Below are positions 7,588 to 14,671 of a stretch of 14,784 nucleotides of DNA, in pieces. Under the pieces are notes generated by a model. It searched no databases. It worked only from the letters and a program-made list of their open reading frames with translations, and had not been told where the DNA came from. The position numbers and the translations under genes are program-made. Location of the stretch: contig CAJVZX010000014.1 in NCBI GenBank assembly GCA_913020625.1, positions 1 to 14,784 on the forward strand. The letters run 5' to 3'. Every line of letters begins with the position of its first letter. Positions within the stretch are counted from its first letter, which is position 1. This DNA comes from an uncultured Pelagibacterales bacterium. GTDB taxonomy: Bacteria; Pseudomonadota; Alphaproteobacteria; Pelagibacterales; Pelagibacteraceae.

Positions 7588-8199
7588 TTAAAAATATTTT
7601 TCAAAAGTTTCATTAATACTCAAAACTTCAAGATCTACCAATCCTCCAATAATTAATTGTATAGCAACAATTAAAATAATAACTAGACCTACATACCCAA
7701 TCCATTTATTTTTTTGAATATAATTAGCAAAATATGTTGCTATAGCACCAATTAATACAACAGATAAAAATAAACCAAAAATTAATAAACCAATATAATC
7801 TTTAGCTGCACCAACCACGCCTATCACATTATCAAAACTCAGTGTGATATCAGCAAATAGAACTTTATAAACGCTATGTATGTAAGACGGTTCTTTTGAT
7901 GCTTTCGTTGGAGATCTTATTTTTTTTGACTGAAATAAATCTTGTCTTAAATCATTTACAATCCAAATTAATAATATACCTCCTAAAATTTTTATATATG
8001 GAAATCCAAATAAATAAGTTGCCGAAACTGCAAAAAGAATTCGAAATACGAATGCAGCCAAAACACCCCACATTATAATTTGTTTTCTGTTTTTTGGGGC
8101 AAAGTTAGCAGCTATCAAACCAATTATTATGGCATTATCAGCAGCCATAATGATATCAATAAAGATAATTTGAATTAGTATTATAGATTGTTCAATCAA
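7588..8199 (-). CDS. TerC-family integral membrane protein (YjbE-like), possible metal-ion exporter
   Basis: The 203-residue protein is almost wholly hydrophobic, with about six to seven membrane segments. The two TerC signature acidic pairs are present: D15 and D21-N22 in the first segment (IDIIMAADNA), and D117 and D123-N124 in a later one (FADITLSFDNV). These sit in two half-repeats separated by a charged loop at about 84-108. Characterised relatives of this family have been tied to Mn(II) export and metal insertion into exported enzymes, so manganese efflux is plausible here but not shown. It stands alone on the minus strand. No yybP-ykoY-type Mn riboswitch could be recognised upstream of its ATG at 8199. 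Confidence 0.85.
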   Translation of the reverse strand: MIEQSIILIQIIFIDIIMAADNAIIIGLIAANFAPKNRKQIIMWGVLAAFVFRILFAVSATYLFGFPYIKILGGILLIWIVNDLRQDLFQSKKIRSPTKASKEPSYIHSVYKVLFADITLSFDNVIGVVGAAKDYIGLLIFGLFLSVVLIGAIATYFANYIQKNKWIGYVGLVIILIVAIQLIIGGLVDLEVLSINETFEKYF

Positions 8200-8322
8200 C
8201 TTATCCTTATATTATTATCATTTTTAATTAATGCAATTAAAAGTAGTGTATTAAAAGGACTTTTTTATTGCAATTGATCGTTCTTCATAATGAAATAGAA
8301 AAATTAAAAAACTGGAGGGATT
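8200..8322. other. Divergent control region between terC-like gene and dctP
   Basis: This is the longest non-coding gap to the left of dctM. It holds an imperfect inverted repeat, GCAATTAAAAG (8233-8243) against CTTTTTTATTGC (8260-8271), which also produces a direct repeat of TGCAATT at 8232-8238 and 8269-8275. A weak -35/-10 pair for dctP is TTGCAA (8268-8273) with TGAAAT (8291-8296), 17 bp apart. Either repeat could be a regulator site or just AT-rich coincidence; no regulator gene is adjacent. Confidence 0.35.
8314..8319 (+). promoter_or_regulatory. Strong Shine-Dalgarno of dctP
   Basis: GGAGGG stands 3 bases before the dctP ATG at 8323. It is by far the best ribosome-binding site in the window; psd, guaB and dctQ starts have none that is convincing. 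This fits high production of the periplasmic binding protein. Confidence 0.8.
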
Positions 8323-9297
8323 ATGAAATTATTAAATAAAATTTTAGTAGCATTTATTGTAATGTTATTAAATATAAATTTCGCATTTTCAGCAGAAAAG
8401 TGGGATATGGCACTTGCTTATGGTGCTGGAAATTTTCATTCTGCAAATGCAACGGAGTTTGCAAAAAATGTTTCAAACAAAAGTGGCGGTAAATTAACAA
8501 TAGTTACTCACCCGGGTGGTTCACTTTATAAAGGTGGAGAAATTTTTAGAGCAGTAAGAACTGGACAAACTCAAATTGGAGAAAGGTTTATGTCTGCTCT
8601 TGGAAAAGAAGATCCATTATTAGAAGTTGACTCACAACCTTTTTTAGCAACAAACTATGGAGCTGCTATGAGGCTTTACAAAGCTTCAAAACCTGAAATC
8701 GTAAAAGGTCTTGATGCAAAAGGACTTGTGTTTTTATATGCTGTGCCATGGCCTGCTCAAGGTTTATATAGTAAAAAAGAAATTAACAGTGTTGCAGATC
8801 TAAAAGGTTTAAAGTTTAGAGCATATAACTCAGCAACAATTAGAATTGCAGAATTAACTGGAATGGCACCAACAAAAATTGAAGCTGCTGAAATTAGTCA
8901 GGCTTTTTCCACAGGTGCAGTTGAAAGTATGATCACATCTCCTACAACAGGTAAAAATAAAAAAATTTGGGAAAATGGTGTGGGATATTTTTATGATATA
9001 GCTGCTTGGTTTCCAAAAAATATGGTTATTGTGAATAAAGATGCATGGAACAAACTAGATGAAGCAACTCAAAAACTAGTTATGTCAGAGGCAGCAAAAG
9101 CCGAACAAAAAGGATGGGATTTATCTAAAAGAGGAAATAAAGAAGATAAAAAAGCTCTTGCTGATGCTGGCATGAAAGTTGCAAAAGTTAATACAGCATT
9201 AAAAAAACATTTTGAGGAAGTAGGTGCTACTATGTCTAAAGAATGGGCTGAAAGAGCTGGTTCTCGTGGAGCAGCCGTACTTGCTGCTTTTAAATAA
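8323..9297 (+). CDS. dctP: TRAP transporter solute-binding protein, DctP family
   Basis: This is the periplasmic receptor of a tripartite ATP-independent periplasmic transporter for an organic acid. Residues 1-23 form a Sec signal peptide (charged start, hydrophobic core, FAFSA/EKWD junction). The mature chain has the DctP features: GGSLYKGGEIFRAVRTG (65-81) and LKGLKFRAYNS (160-170) with R166, equivalent to the conserved arginine that clamps the substrate carboxylate, then the IEAAEISQAFSTGAVE block (186-201). Total length 324 is typical. It leads dctPQM and is followed by a hairpin terminator, so it is likely made in excess of the membrane subunits. The substrate cannot be read from sequence alone; the linked pxp genes suggest 5-oxoproline. 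Confidence 0.93.
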   Translation: MKLLNKILVAFIVMLLNINFAFSAEKWDMALAYGAGNFHSANATEFAKNVSNKSGGKLTIVTHPGGSLYKGGEIFRAVRTGQTQIGERFMSALGKEDPLLEVDSQPFLATNYGAAMRLYKASKPEIVKGLDAKGLVFLYAVPWPAQGLYSKKEINSVADLKGLKFRAYNSATIRIAELTGMAPTKIEAAEISQAFSTGAVESMITSPTTGKNKKIWENGVGYFYDIAAWFPKNMVIVNKDAWNKLDEATQKLVMSEAAKAEQKGWDLSKRGNKEDKKALADAGMKVAKVNTALKKHFEEVGATMSKEWAERAGSRGAAVLAAFK

Positions 9298-9311
9298 AGA
9301 ATTTTAAATCT

Positions 9312-9346
9312 AAAAAAAAGGCCGTATAATTAAACGGCCTTTTTTT
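9312..9346 (+). terminator. Intrinsic terminator/attenuator between dctP and dctQ
   Basis: AGGCCGT (9319-9325) pairs perfectly with ACGGCCT (9334-9340) around an 8-base loop. The flanking A run (9313-9319) pairs onto the T run (9340-9346), giving up to 13 bp followed by seven T. It lies 15 bp after the dctP stop, and its T run ends exactly at the dctQ ATG. Partial read-through would set a high binding-protein to permease ratio. This is the clearest intrinsic terminator in the window. Confidence 0.9.
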
Positions 9347-9838
9347 ATGCTTTGTAAAATAGATAATTTTTTAAGAACTCTTTATAGATTGTCAGGATAT
9401 ATTGCCGCGCTTTTTTTAATTTTAGTTGCAGTATTTATTTTAACAGGAATTACATCTAGATTATTTGATTTTTATATTAGAGGTTTAGCAGAATATTCAG
9501 GTTACAGTATGGCCGCATCCTCTTTTTTAGCTTTGGCTTATACTTTTGGAGAAAAGGGGCATATCAGAATCACATTATTTTTAGAAAAAGCGAAAGATAG
9601 AATAAGAAGATTTTTAGAATTATGGTGTTTATTTATAGCATCATTTTTTTCTGGTTTTTTATCTTATTATTTTATTAAAATGTTAATTCTTTCAATAAAA
9701 TTTGGCGAAAGAAGTGAAGGAGCTGATGAAATATATATTTGGATACCACAGCTTTCTGTAGCAATAGGTTCAACAATATTTTTTATTTGTGTGATACATA
9801 ATTTCATTTTGCTGATTTTAAAGAAAAAAAATAATTAA
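9347..9838 (+). CDS. dctQ: TRAP transporter small permease subunit, DctQ family
   Basis: The small membrane component pairs with DctM and contacts the loaded binding protein. The 163-residue chain has four hydrophobic segments at about 14-35, 48-66, 88-112 and 130-156, matching the four-helix DctQ fold. The conserved GLAEYSGYSMAASSFLALAY block (45-64) and the GHIRITLF segment (71-78) are typical. The ATG at 9347 directly follows the terminator T run, so no Shine-Dalgarno is available; the next in-frame alternative is a TTG at codon 15, which would shorten the first helix. It sits 2 bp before dctM. Confidence 0.9.
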   Translation: MLCKIDNFLRTLYRLSGYIAALFLILVAVFILTGITSRLFDFYIRGLAEYSGYSMAASSFLALAYTFGEKGHIRITLFLEKAKDRIRRFLELWCLFIASFFSGFLSYYFIKMLILSIKFGERSEGADEIYIWIPQLSVAIGSTIFFICVIHNFILLILKKKNN

Positions 9839-9840
9839 TT

Positions 9841-11151
9841 ATGTCTGAATTATTTCTAATAATTTTTTTTATATCTATTTTATTATTTTTTCTTGGAACA
9901 GGAATTTGGGTAGCAATTAGTATGATAGGAGTATCAGCAATTGGGATGCTGATTTTTACAAGTAGACCTGTTGGAGATGCAATGGCAACAACTATTTGGG
10001 GAACAAGTTCATCATGGACCTTAACAGCTCTGCCATTATTTGTTTGGATGGGAGAAATTTTGTTTAGGACTAAATTATCTGAAAATTTATTTAAAGGTTT
10101 AGCTCCATGGATGTCTCGTCTACCAGGTGGTTTAATACATGTAAATGTTGTAGGTTGTGCTTTGTTTGCAGCAATTTCAGGATCTTCTGCAGCTACCGTT
10201 GCTACAGTTGGAAAAATGTCTATTCCTGAATTAAGAAAAAGAAATTACCCTGAAAAATTATTACTTGGAAGTTTAGCTGGTTCTGGAACTTTAGGATTAT
10301 TAATTCCTCCTTCAATTATTTTAATTATTTATGGTGTAACAGTTCAAGAATCAATTGCTAAACTTTTTATTGCTGGAATAGTTCCAGGTATTATGATTGC
10401 TATTTTTTTTATGTTCTACGTCATTGGATGGTCAATTATTAACAAAGATGTAATGCCTACAGTAGTAGAAACGTTTTCTTTTTCTAGAAAAATCAAAGAT
10501 TCAGTTCAATTAATGCCTGTTATTATTTTAATTGTAGCTGTAATTGGATCAATTTATATGGGGATTGCGACTGCAACAGAAGCAGCTTCTTTAGGGGTTG
10601 TTGGAGCATTAATTTTATCTTTTTTTCAAAAGAGCTTAAACAAAGAAACTTTTAAGTTATCTTTATTGGGGGCCACAAAAACCTCATGTATGATTGCATT
10701 TATTTTAGCAGGATCTTCATTTTTATCCCTAGCAATGGGTTTTACAGGGATTCCCAGAAATCTAGCAATTTGGATACAAGAAATGAATTTATCTCCATAC
10801 CTATTAATTTTTGTACTTACAATTTTTTATATTATCTTGGGCATGTTTCTTGATGGGATATCTGCAGTCGTATTAACTATGGCAATTATAGAACCAATGG
10901 TTAGACAGGCCGGATTTGATATGATTTGGTTTGGAGTTTTTTTAGTAATTGTTGTTGAAATGGCACAAATTACTCCCCCAGTTGGATTTAATTTATTTGT
11001 CCTTCAAGGAATGGCCAACAAGGATATGGGATTTATTGCTAAAAGTGCATTTCCACTTTTTTTGCTAATGATTTTTGCAGTTATAATTATAATTTTATTT
11101 CCGCAAATAGCCTTATGGCTGCCTCAACAAATGATACAATCTATAAATTAG
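9841..11151 (+). CDS. dctM: TRAP transporter large permease subunit, DctM family
   Basis: It is the ion-coupled transport channel of the TRAP system, driven by a sodium or proton gradient. The 436 residues contain about 12 hydrophobic segments in two pseudo-repeats. Family marks include FAAISGSSAATVATVGKM near 109-126, the LAGSGTLGLLIPPS segment near 144-157, its counterpart GMFLDGISAVVLT in the second half, and EMAQITPPVGFNLFVLQG near 376-393. The length is standard and there is no sign of damage. The TAG stop is overlapped on the other strand by the TAA that ends a degraded TPR reading frame. Confidence 0.95.
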   Translation: MSELFLIIFFISILLFFLGTGIWVAISMIGVSAIGMLIFTSRPVGDAMATTIWGTSSSWTLTALPLFVWMGEILFRTKLSENLFKGLAPWMSRLPGGLIHVNVVGCALFAAISGSSAATVATVGKMSIPELRKRNYPEKLLLGSLAGSGTLGLLIPPSIILIIYGVTVQESIAKLFIAGIVPGIMIAIFFMFYVIGWSIINKDVMPTVVETFSFSRKIKDSVQLMPVIILIVAVIGSIYMGIATATEAASLGVVGALILSFFQKSLNKETFKLSLLGATKTSCMIAFILAGSSFLSLAMGFTGIPRNLAIWIQEMNLSPYLLIFVLTIFYIILGMFLDGISAVVLTMAIIEPMVRQAGFDMIWFGVFLVIVVEMAQITPPVGFNLFVLQGMANKDMGFIAKSAFPLFLLMIFAVIIIILFPQIALWLPQQMIQSIN

Positions 11152-11330
11152 TTTTGATTGATTAAATTTTTAAGTTCAGAATACTCTTCACAATTACAAG
11201 TTTCTAAAATTTTAAGTCTTTCTTTAGCTTTATCTAAGTCTATTTGTTGAAATATATAGTTCTCCTAAATATTCGTTAATACCAACATGTTTGGGATCTA
11301 TTTTCAATCCTTCTAAATAAATTTTTTCAT
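11148..11330 (-). pseudogene. C-terminal remnant of a TPR protein, frameshifted
   Basis: The spacer between dctM and pxpA is old coding sequence. On the minus strand, from about 11328, one frame reads EKIYLEGLKIDPKH and then EYLGELYISTNRL before meeting TAA. A single-base frame change near 11236 continues as LDKAKERLKILETC and NCEEYSELKNLI, ending at TAA (11150-11148). Together they make the tail of a TPR protein resembling family members that end in repeats with GELYL, AKERL and a cysteine-containing CEEY motif. The first part overlaps the 3' end of pxpA in another frame, and a stop lies just upstream of it, so everything N-terminal is gone. Family membership is from motif memory; the coding pattern itself is directly visible. 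Confidence 0.72.
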
Positions 11331-12086
11331 TTTATTTAGTGCTTTAAGTTCTAATTTATTATTTATTAGTTCTAATTTTATAGTTTTAGCAGTGTTCAAC
11401 GCACTGACACCATCACCATGTATGCACACAGAATCTATTTCACAAGGTATTTGTTTACCCGAGTAACAATTTATCGCCTGATTTTCTACCATTTTGATTA
11501 TATGTTTTTTTGCTATATCTGGATCTGTAATTAATGCATTTGGCTTTGATCTAGAAACTAAATTTCCATCATCTTCATAATTTCTATCTGCAAATATTTC
11601 AGAAGCAATTTTTAAATTTTGTTTTTTACCTGCTTTTACCATTTCCGATCCTGTTGGAACCAAAAAAATTAAATCTTTATCGATTTCGTATATACTTTTT
11701 GCAATTATCCTTGCTAATTCAAAATTTTCACATGCCATATTATTAAGAGCACCATGAGGTTTGATATGTGTCACTTTTTCATCATATTTGTTACAAATAT
11801 TTTGTAAAATATTATATTGATTGATAATAAGTTCATTTATTTCTTTTGGGTTTAAATTAAGTCTTTTTCTTCCAAAGTTTTCAGGGTCATTAAATGATGG
11901 ATGAGCACCTATACTTACTTTATTATTTTTTGAAATCTTTACTGTATCATTCATGGTGGCTTCATCACCCGCATGATATCCACAGGCTATATTTGCAGAG
12001 TTAACTATGCTTAATAATATAGGATCATTCTTTATTGAGTGATGCTTTGATTTTTCGCCTAAGTCACAATTAATGTTAATTTCCAT
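11313..12086 (-). CDS. pxpA: 5-oxoprolinase subunit A (LamB/YcsF family)
   Basis: With PxpB and PxpC it forms the prokaryotic ATP-dependent 5-oxoprolinase, which opens 5-oxo-L-proline to L-glutamate in the cytoplasm. The 257 residues carry the family blocks in order: INCDLGE (5-11), ANIACGYHAGD (32-42), IGAHPSFNDPENFGRKRL (58-75), THIKPHGALNNMA (105-117), SEIFADRNYEDDG (161-173), and CIHGDGVSALN near 220-230. It is transcribed away from pxpB across 32 bp, whereas in many genomes the three genes lie in one direction. Its last codons run into a degraded TPR reading frame, so the 3' end marks a rearrangement junction. Length is normal and no key block is missing. Confidence 0.93.
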   Translation of the reverse strand: MEININCDLGEKSKHHSIKNDPILLSIVNSANIACGYHAGDEATMNDTVKISKNNKVSIGAHPSFNDPENFGRKRLNLNPKEINELIINQYNILQNICNKYDEKVTHIKPHGALNNMACENFELARIIAKSIYEIDKDLIFLVPTGSEMVKAGKKQNLKIASEIFADRNYEDDGNLVSRSKPNALITDPDIAKKHIIKMVENQAINCYSGKQIPCEIDSVCIHGDGVSALNTAKTIKLELINNKLELKALNKMKKFI

Positions 12087-12118
12087 TTTTTGAAAGTATA
12101 ATATTAATATAACAAATA
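12087..12118. promoter_or_regulatory. Compact divergent promoter region of pxpA and pxpB
   Basis: Only 32 bp separate the two start codons. TATAAT (12097-12102) is a perfect rightward -10; its start point would fall about 10 bases before the pxpB ATG. On the other strand TATACT (12100-12095) could be a leftward -10 that would give an almost leaderless pxpA mRNA. The two overlap, and next to them is the palindrome ATATTAATAT (12101-12110). No good -35 is seen, and both -35 regions would lie inside the opposite gene. Confidence 0.45.
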
Positions 12119-12811
12119 ATGATAAAAAAAGTAATAAATTTAGGTGACACGTCTTTATATTGTGATTTTGGAGACATTGTTAATAAAAAAACAAATTCTA
12201 AAGTAATTAACCTTTTTAGATATTTAACTGATGAAATTCAAAAAAAAAAAATAGAAGGAATTATAAACCTAACACCATCATATAATAAATTAATAATTAG
12301 TTACGATTTGAAAATAACTAATTATCAAAAATTAAAAACTTTTTTAGATAATATTAATTATAAAGATATTAATTTTCCTTCAAAAAATAAAGTAGTTGAA
12401 ATTCCAGTTTGTTATGAAGAACCTTTTTGTTTGGATTTAAAACACATAAGCGAAAAATTAAAAATATCGAATGAGGAATTTATAAATAAACATCTTTCAG
12501 GAGATTATTTTGTATATATGACAGGTTTTATCGCTGGTATGCCATTTATTGGAGATCTATCCAAAGATTTATATTTAAATAGATTAAAAACTCCAAGAGT
12601 CAGAGTTCCGGCAGGATCAGTGGGAATAGTTGAGCAGTTTTGTAATATTTATACTTTCGAAAGTCCAGGTGGTTGGAATATTATTGGAAAAACTCCTCTA
12701 AAAATATTTGATAAAAATAACTATCTGAAACCAGCAGTGTTATCACCTGGAGATCAAATAAAAATAATTAGAATTTCGTTAAAGGAGTTTGAAAAATTAA
12801 ATGTCAAATAA
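12119..12811 (+). CDS. pxpB: 5-oxoprolinase subunit B (KipI / allophanate hydrolase subunit 1 family)
   Basis: The 230-residue protein pairs with PxpC to form the ATP-using half of 5-oxoprolinase. Recognisable family segments are the N-terminal GDTSLYCDFGD, an EIPVCYEEPFCLDL strand near 95-110, the YMTGFIAGMPFIGDL block near 139-153, and TPRVRVPAGSVGIVEQ followed by FESPGGWNIIGKTP near 160-194, then LSPGDQIKI at the end. The KipI homologue of Bacillus was first described as a sporulation kinase inhibitor, but the linked pxpA and pxpC favour the oxoprolinase role. No biotin carboxylase or carrier gene is nearby, which argues against the urea amidolyase/carboxylase relatives. The stop overlaps pxpC by 11 bp. 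Confidence 0.91.
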   Translation: MIKKVINLGDTSLYCDFGDIVNKKTNSKVINLFRYLTDEIQKKKIEGIINLTPSYNKLIISYDLKITNYQKLKTFLDNINYKDINFPSKNKVVEIPVCYEEPFCLDLKHISEKLKISNEEFINKHLSGDYFVYMTGFIAGMPFIGDLSKDLYLNRLKTPRVRVPAGSVGIVEQFCNIYTFESPGGWNIIGKTPLKIFDKNNYLKPAVLSPGDQIKIIRISLKEFEKLNVK

Positions 12812-13766
12812 TTGTTATTTAGAAATAATTAGACCAGGAATTAATTCAACTTTTCAAGATAAAGGAAGATTTGGCTTACATCATTTTGGAATACCAGTTA
12901 GTGGCGCTATGGATTATAGATCATATTTAATTTCGAATGCGCTCGTTAAAAATGATTTTAAAGTAGGCGTATTAGAATTTGCTTATCAAGGACCTTTGAT
13001 AAAACTTCATAATGGAAATGCTAATTTTTGTATTACTGGAAATGTTATTTTTAAAATAATAAAAAAAAATAAAGATATTATAGAAGGGGTTTGTAATAAA
13101 AATTATTTTATTGAGGATCAAGATCAAATAGATATTCTTATAACAAAAAAATCCGTTTTTGGGTATTTGTCTTTTGAAGGAGGGTTTGTTTTAGAAAAAT
13201 CTTGGAATAGTGTTTCAACGAATACTAAAGCTAAAATTGGACCAAATGATGGTAACAAATTAAATAGTGGAGATAAAATTTTTCTTAAGAAGAATAATAT
13301 CGAAAACTTTAAAGCTAGATATTTAAAAATTGATTACAAAGAAGATAATGAAATTAGAGTTTTAATAGGACCAAATTATGATTATTTTTCAAAAGATTCT
13401 CAAGATAGATTTTTTAAAGAAGATTTTTTAATTACAAATTTAACCGATCGAATGGGAATGAGATTAAAAGGTTTTGGTTTAGAAAATATTAAAAGTAGTA
13501 ATATTAGATCAGAAGGCATTGTTAAAGGAGTTATTCAAGTACCACCAGATGGCCATCCAATTATCATGTTATCTGATTACGGAACTATTGGAGGTTATCC
13601 CAAGATTGCTAATGTTGCATCTGTAGACTATGATAAATTAGCACAAAAAATACCAAATACAAAAATCAAATTTAAGTGTATAGATTTATCAGAAGCAGAA
13701 AAATTATATAAAAATTATCGAGACAGCATTTCTAAAGTTATTAATAATATTAAATTGATAAAATGA
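12801..13766 (+). CDS. pxpC: 5-oxoprolinase subunit C (KipA / allophanate hydrolase subunit 2 family)
   Basis: It is the partner of PxpB in 5-oxoprolinase. The 321 residues contain the family opening IIRPGINSTFQDKGR (9-23) and HHFGIPVSGAMD (27-38), then LEFAYQGP (58-65), the IGPNYDYF strand near 188-195, TDRMGMRLKG near 215-224, and the long signature SEGIVKGVIQVPPDGHPIIM with GTIGGYPKIANV near 262-273. The ATG lies inside pxpB; an AAGGAG at 12782-12787 precedes it by 13 bases. The TGA stop overlaps the ATG of the EamA gene. Automatic annotation often calls this family a biotin-dependent carboxyltransferase; the pxpA link makes that name misleading here. Confidence 0.92.
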   Translation: MSNNCYLEIIRPGINSTFQDKGRFGLHHFGIPVSGAMDYRSYLISNALVKNDFKVGVLEFAYQGPLIKLHNGNANFCITGNVIFKIIKKNKDIIEGVCNKNYFIEDQDQIDILITKKSVFGYLSFEGGFVLEKSWNSVSTNTKAKIGPNDGNKLNSGDKIFLKKNNIENFKARYLKIDYKEDNEIRVLIGPNYDYFSKDSQDRFFKEDFLITNLTDRMGMRLKGFGLENIKSSNIRSEGIVKGVIQVPPDGHPIIMLSDYGTIGGYPKIANVASVDYDKLAQKIPNTKIKFKCIDLSEAEKLYKNYRDSISKVINNIKLIK

Positions 13767-14632
13767 ATTTAGTAAGAAAAATACCAGGACCAATTCTGAT
13801 TTTTTTGGGAGCTGTATGTTTAAGTTTTGGTGGAACAATTGTAAAATCATTTGAGGGAGCCAATTTATGGCAAATTCTTTTTTGGAGACAATTTTTTTTC
13901 TCCATTATTGTAGCTCTATATCTACTTTTTAGTTATAAAAAAAATTTTTTTAAATCATTTTATAATTCTGGACTTCCCGGTTTTATAGCGGGGTTATTTT
14001 TATCAGTTGGTTTTGCAGCGTATGTGTTTGCTATGTATACTACGACTGTTGCAAACACTAATTTTATAATCACTACAGAGGTAATTTTTTTAGCTTTATT
14101 TGGATATTTTTTTTTAAAAGAAAAAATTAATTTAGTAACTTTTATTTCAATTGTTTTGGGAATGTCAGGGGTTTTATTGATAGTTGGCAACTCTCTATCT
14201 ATTCAGTCTAGCGAACAATTTATTGGAAATATTGTAGCTTTTATAATGCCAATCTCTTTTGCAGTATTAATTATGATAGTAAGAAGATATCCAAGTGTGG
14301 ATATGGTTCCTGCTCAATTTACCGCAGGTGTTGCAGCTGCATTTATTGGTTTTCTCATTGCTGGAAAGCTATCAATTTCTTTCCATGATCTCTTTTTGGC
14401 ACTTCTTGCAGGTTTTTTTCAAATTGGATTTGGTTTTATTTTAATTACCATTGGATCACAAACCACTCCTGCTGCTGTAGTTGGTGTTTTAATGTTAACA
14501 GAATCTGTATTTGGACCTTTTTGGGCCTGGCTATTTATAAATGAGGTAGTACCAACAATTGTACTTATAGGTGGTGGTACAATTATTTTTTCAATTTTAT
14601 TACAGTCATTTTACGGTAAAAAATCTATATAA
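13763..14632 (+). CDS. EamA/DMT-family transporter
   Basis: The 289-residue membrane protein has about ten helices arranged as two EamA repeats (about 8-138 and 150-284). Typical marks are the SFGGTIVKSFEGANLWQILF start with a following RQF, NTNFIITTEVIFLALFGYFFLKE at the end of repeat 1, and AAVVGVLMLTESVFGPFWAWLFINE at the end of repeat 2. Members of the drug/metabolite transporter superfamily move amino acids, nucleotides and other small molecules, often outward; the substrate cannot be read here. It is translationally coupled to pxpC by an ATGA overlap, so it belongs to the pxp operon and may carry a substrate or product of 5-oxoproline metabolism. That role is inference. Confidence 0.88.
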   Translation: MNLVRKIPGPILIFLGAVCLSFGGTIVKSFEGANLWQILFWRQFFFSIIVALYLLFSYKKNFFKSFYNSGLPGFIAGLFLSVGFAAYVFAMYTTTVANTNFIITTEVIFLALFGYFFLKEKINLVTFISIVLGMSGVLLIVGNSLSIQSSEQFIGNIVAFIMPISFAVLIMIVRRYPSVDMVPAQFTAGVAAAFIGFLIAGKLSISFHDLFLALLAGFFQIGFGFILITIGSQTTPAAVVGVLMLTESVFGPFWAWLFINEVVPTIVLIGGGTIIFSILLQSFYGKKSI

Positions 14633-14635
14633 TTT

Positions 14636-14647
14636 TATAATTTGACA
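14636..14647 (+). promoter_or_regulatory. Candidate promoter elements before the glycine riboswitch
   Basis: TATAAT (14636-14641) runs directly into TTGACA (14642-14647). The first could be a -10 starting RNA near 14648; the second is a consensus -35, but its -10 position (about 14664-14671) is poor. One of them probably drives the riboswitch transcript. Which one cannot be decided from sequence. Confidence 0.4.
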
Positions 14648-14671
14648 TTTCATCTTATTTAACACACAGTA

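Noticed and set aside
7579..7594. TTTTTAA/TTAAAAA hairpin at the panB-terC convergence as a bidirectional terminator
   Set aside because: The stem is only A-T pairs with a 2-base loop; such palindromes are expected by chance in this composition.
7896..8078. Plus-strand 60-codon frame inside the terC-like gene
   Set aside because: Shadow of a membrane protein gene with clear TerC motifs on the other strand.
8200..8322. Manganese (yybP-ykoY) riboswitch in front of the terC-like gene
   Set aside because: The conserved loop sequences of that riboswitch could not be found on the minus strand of the gap.
13960..14190. Minus-strand 76-codon frame inside the EamA gene
   Set aside because: Antisense of conserved EamA repeat 1; composition is that of a reversed membrane gene.
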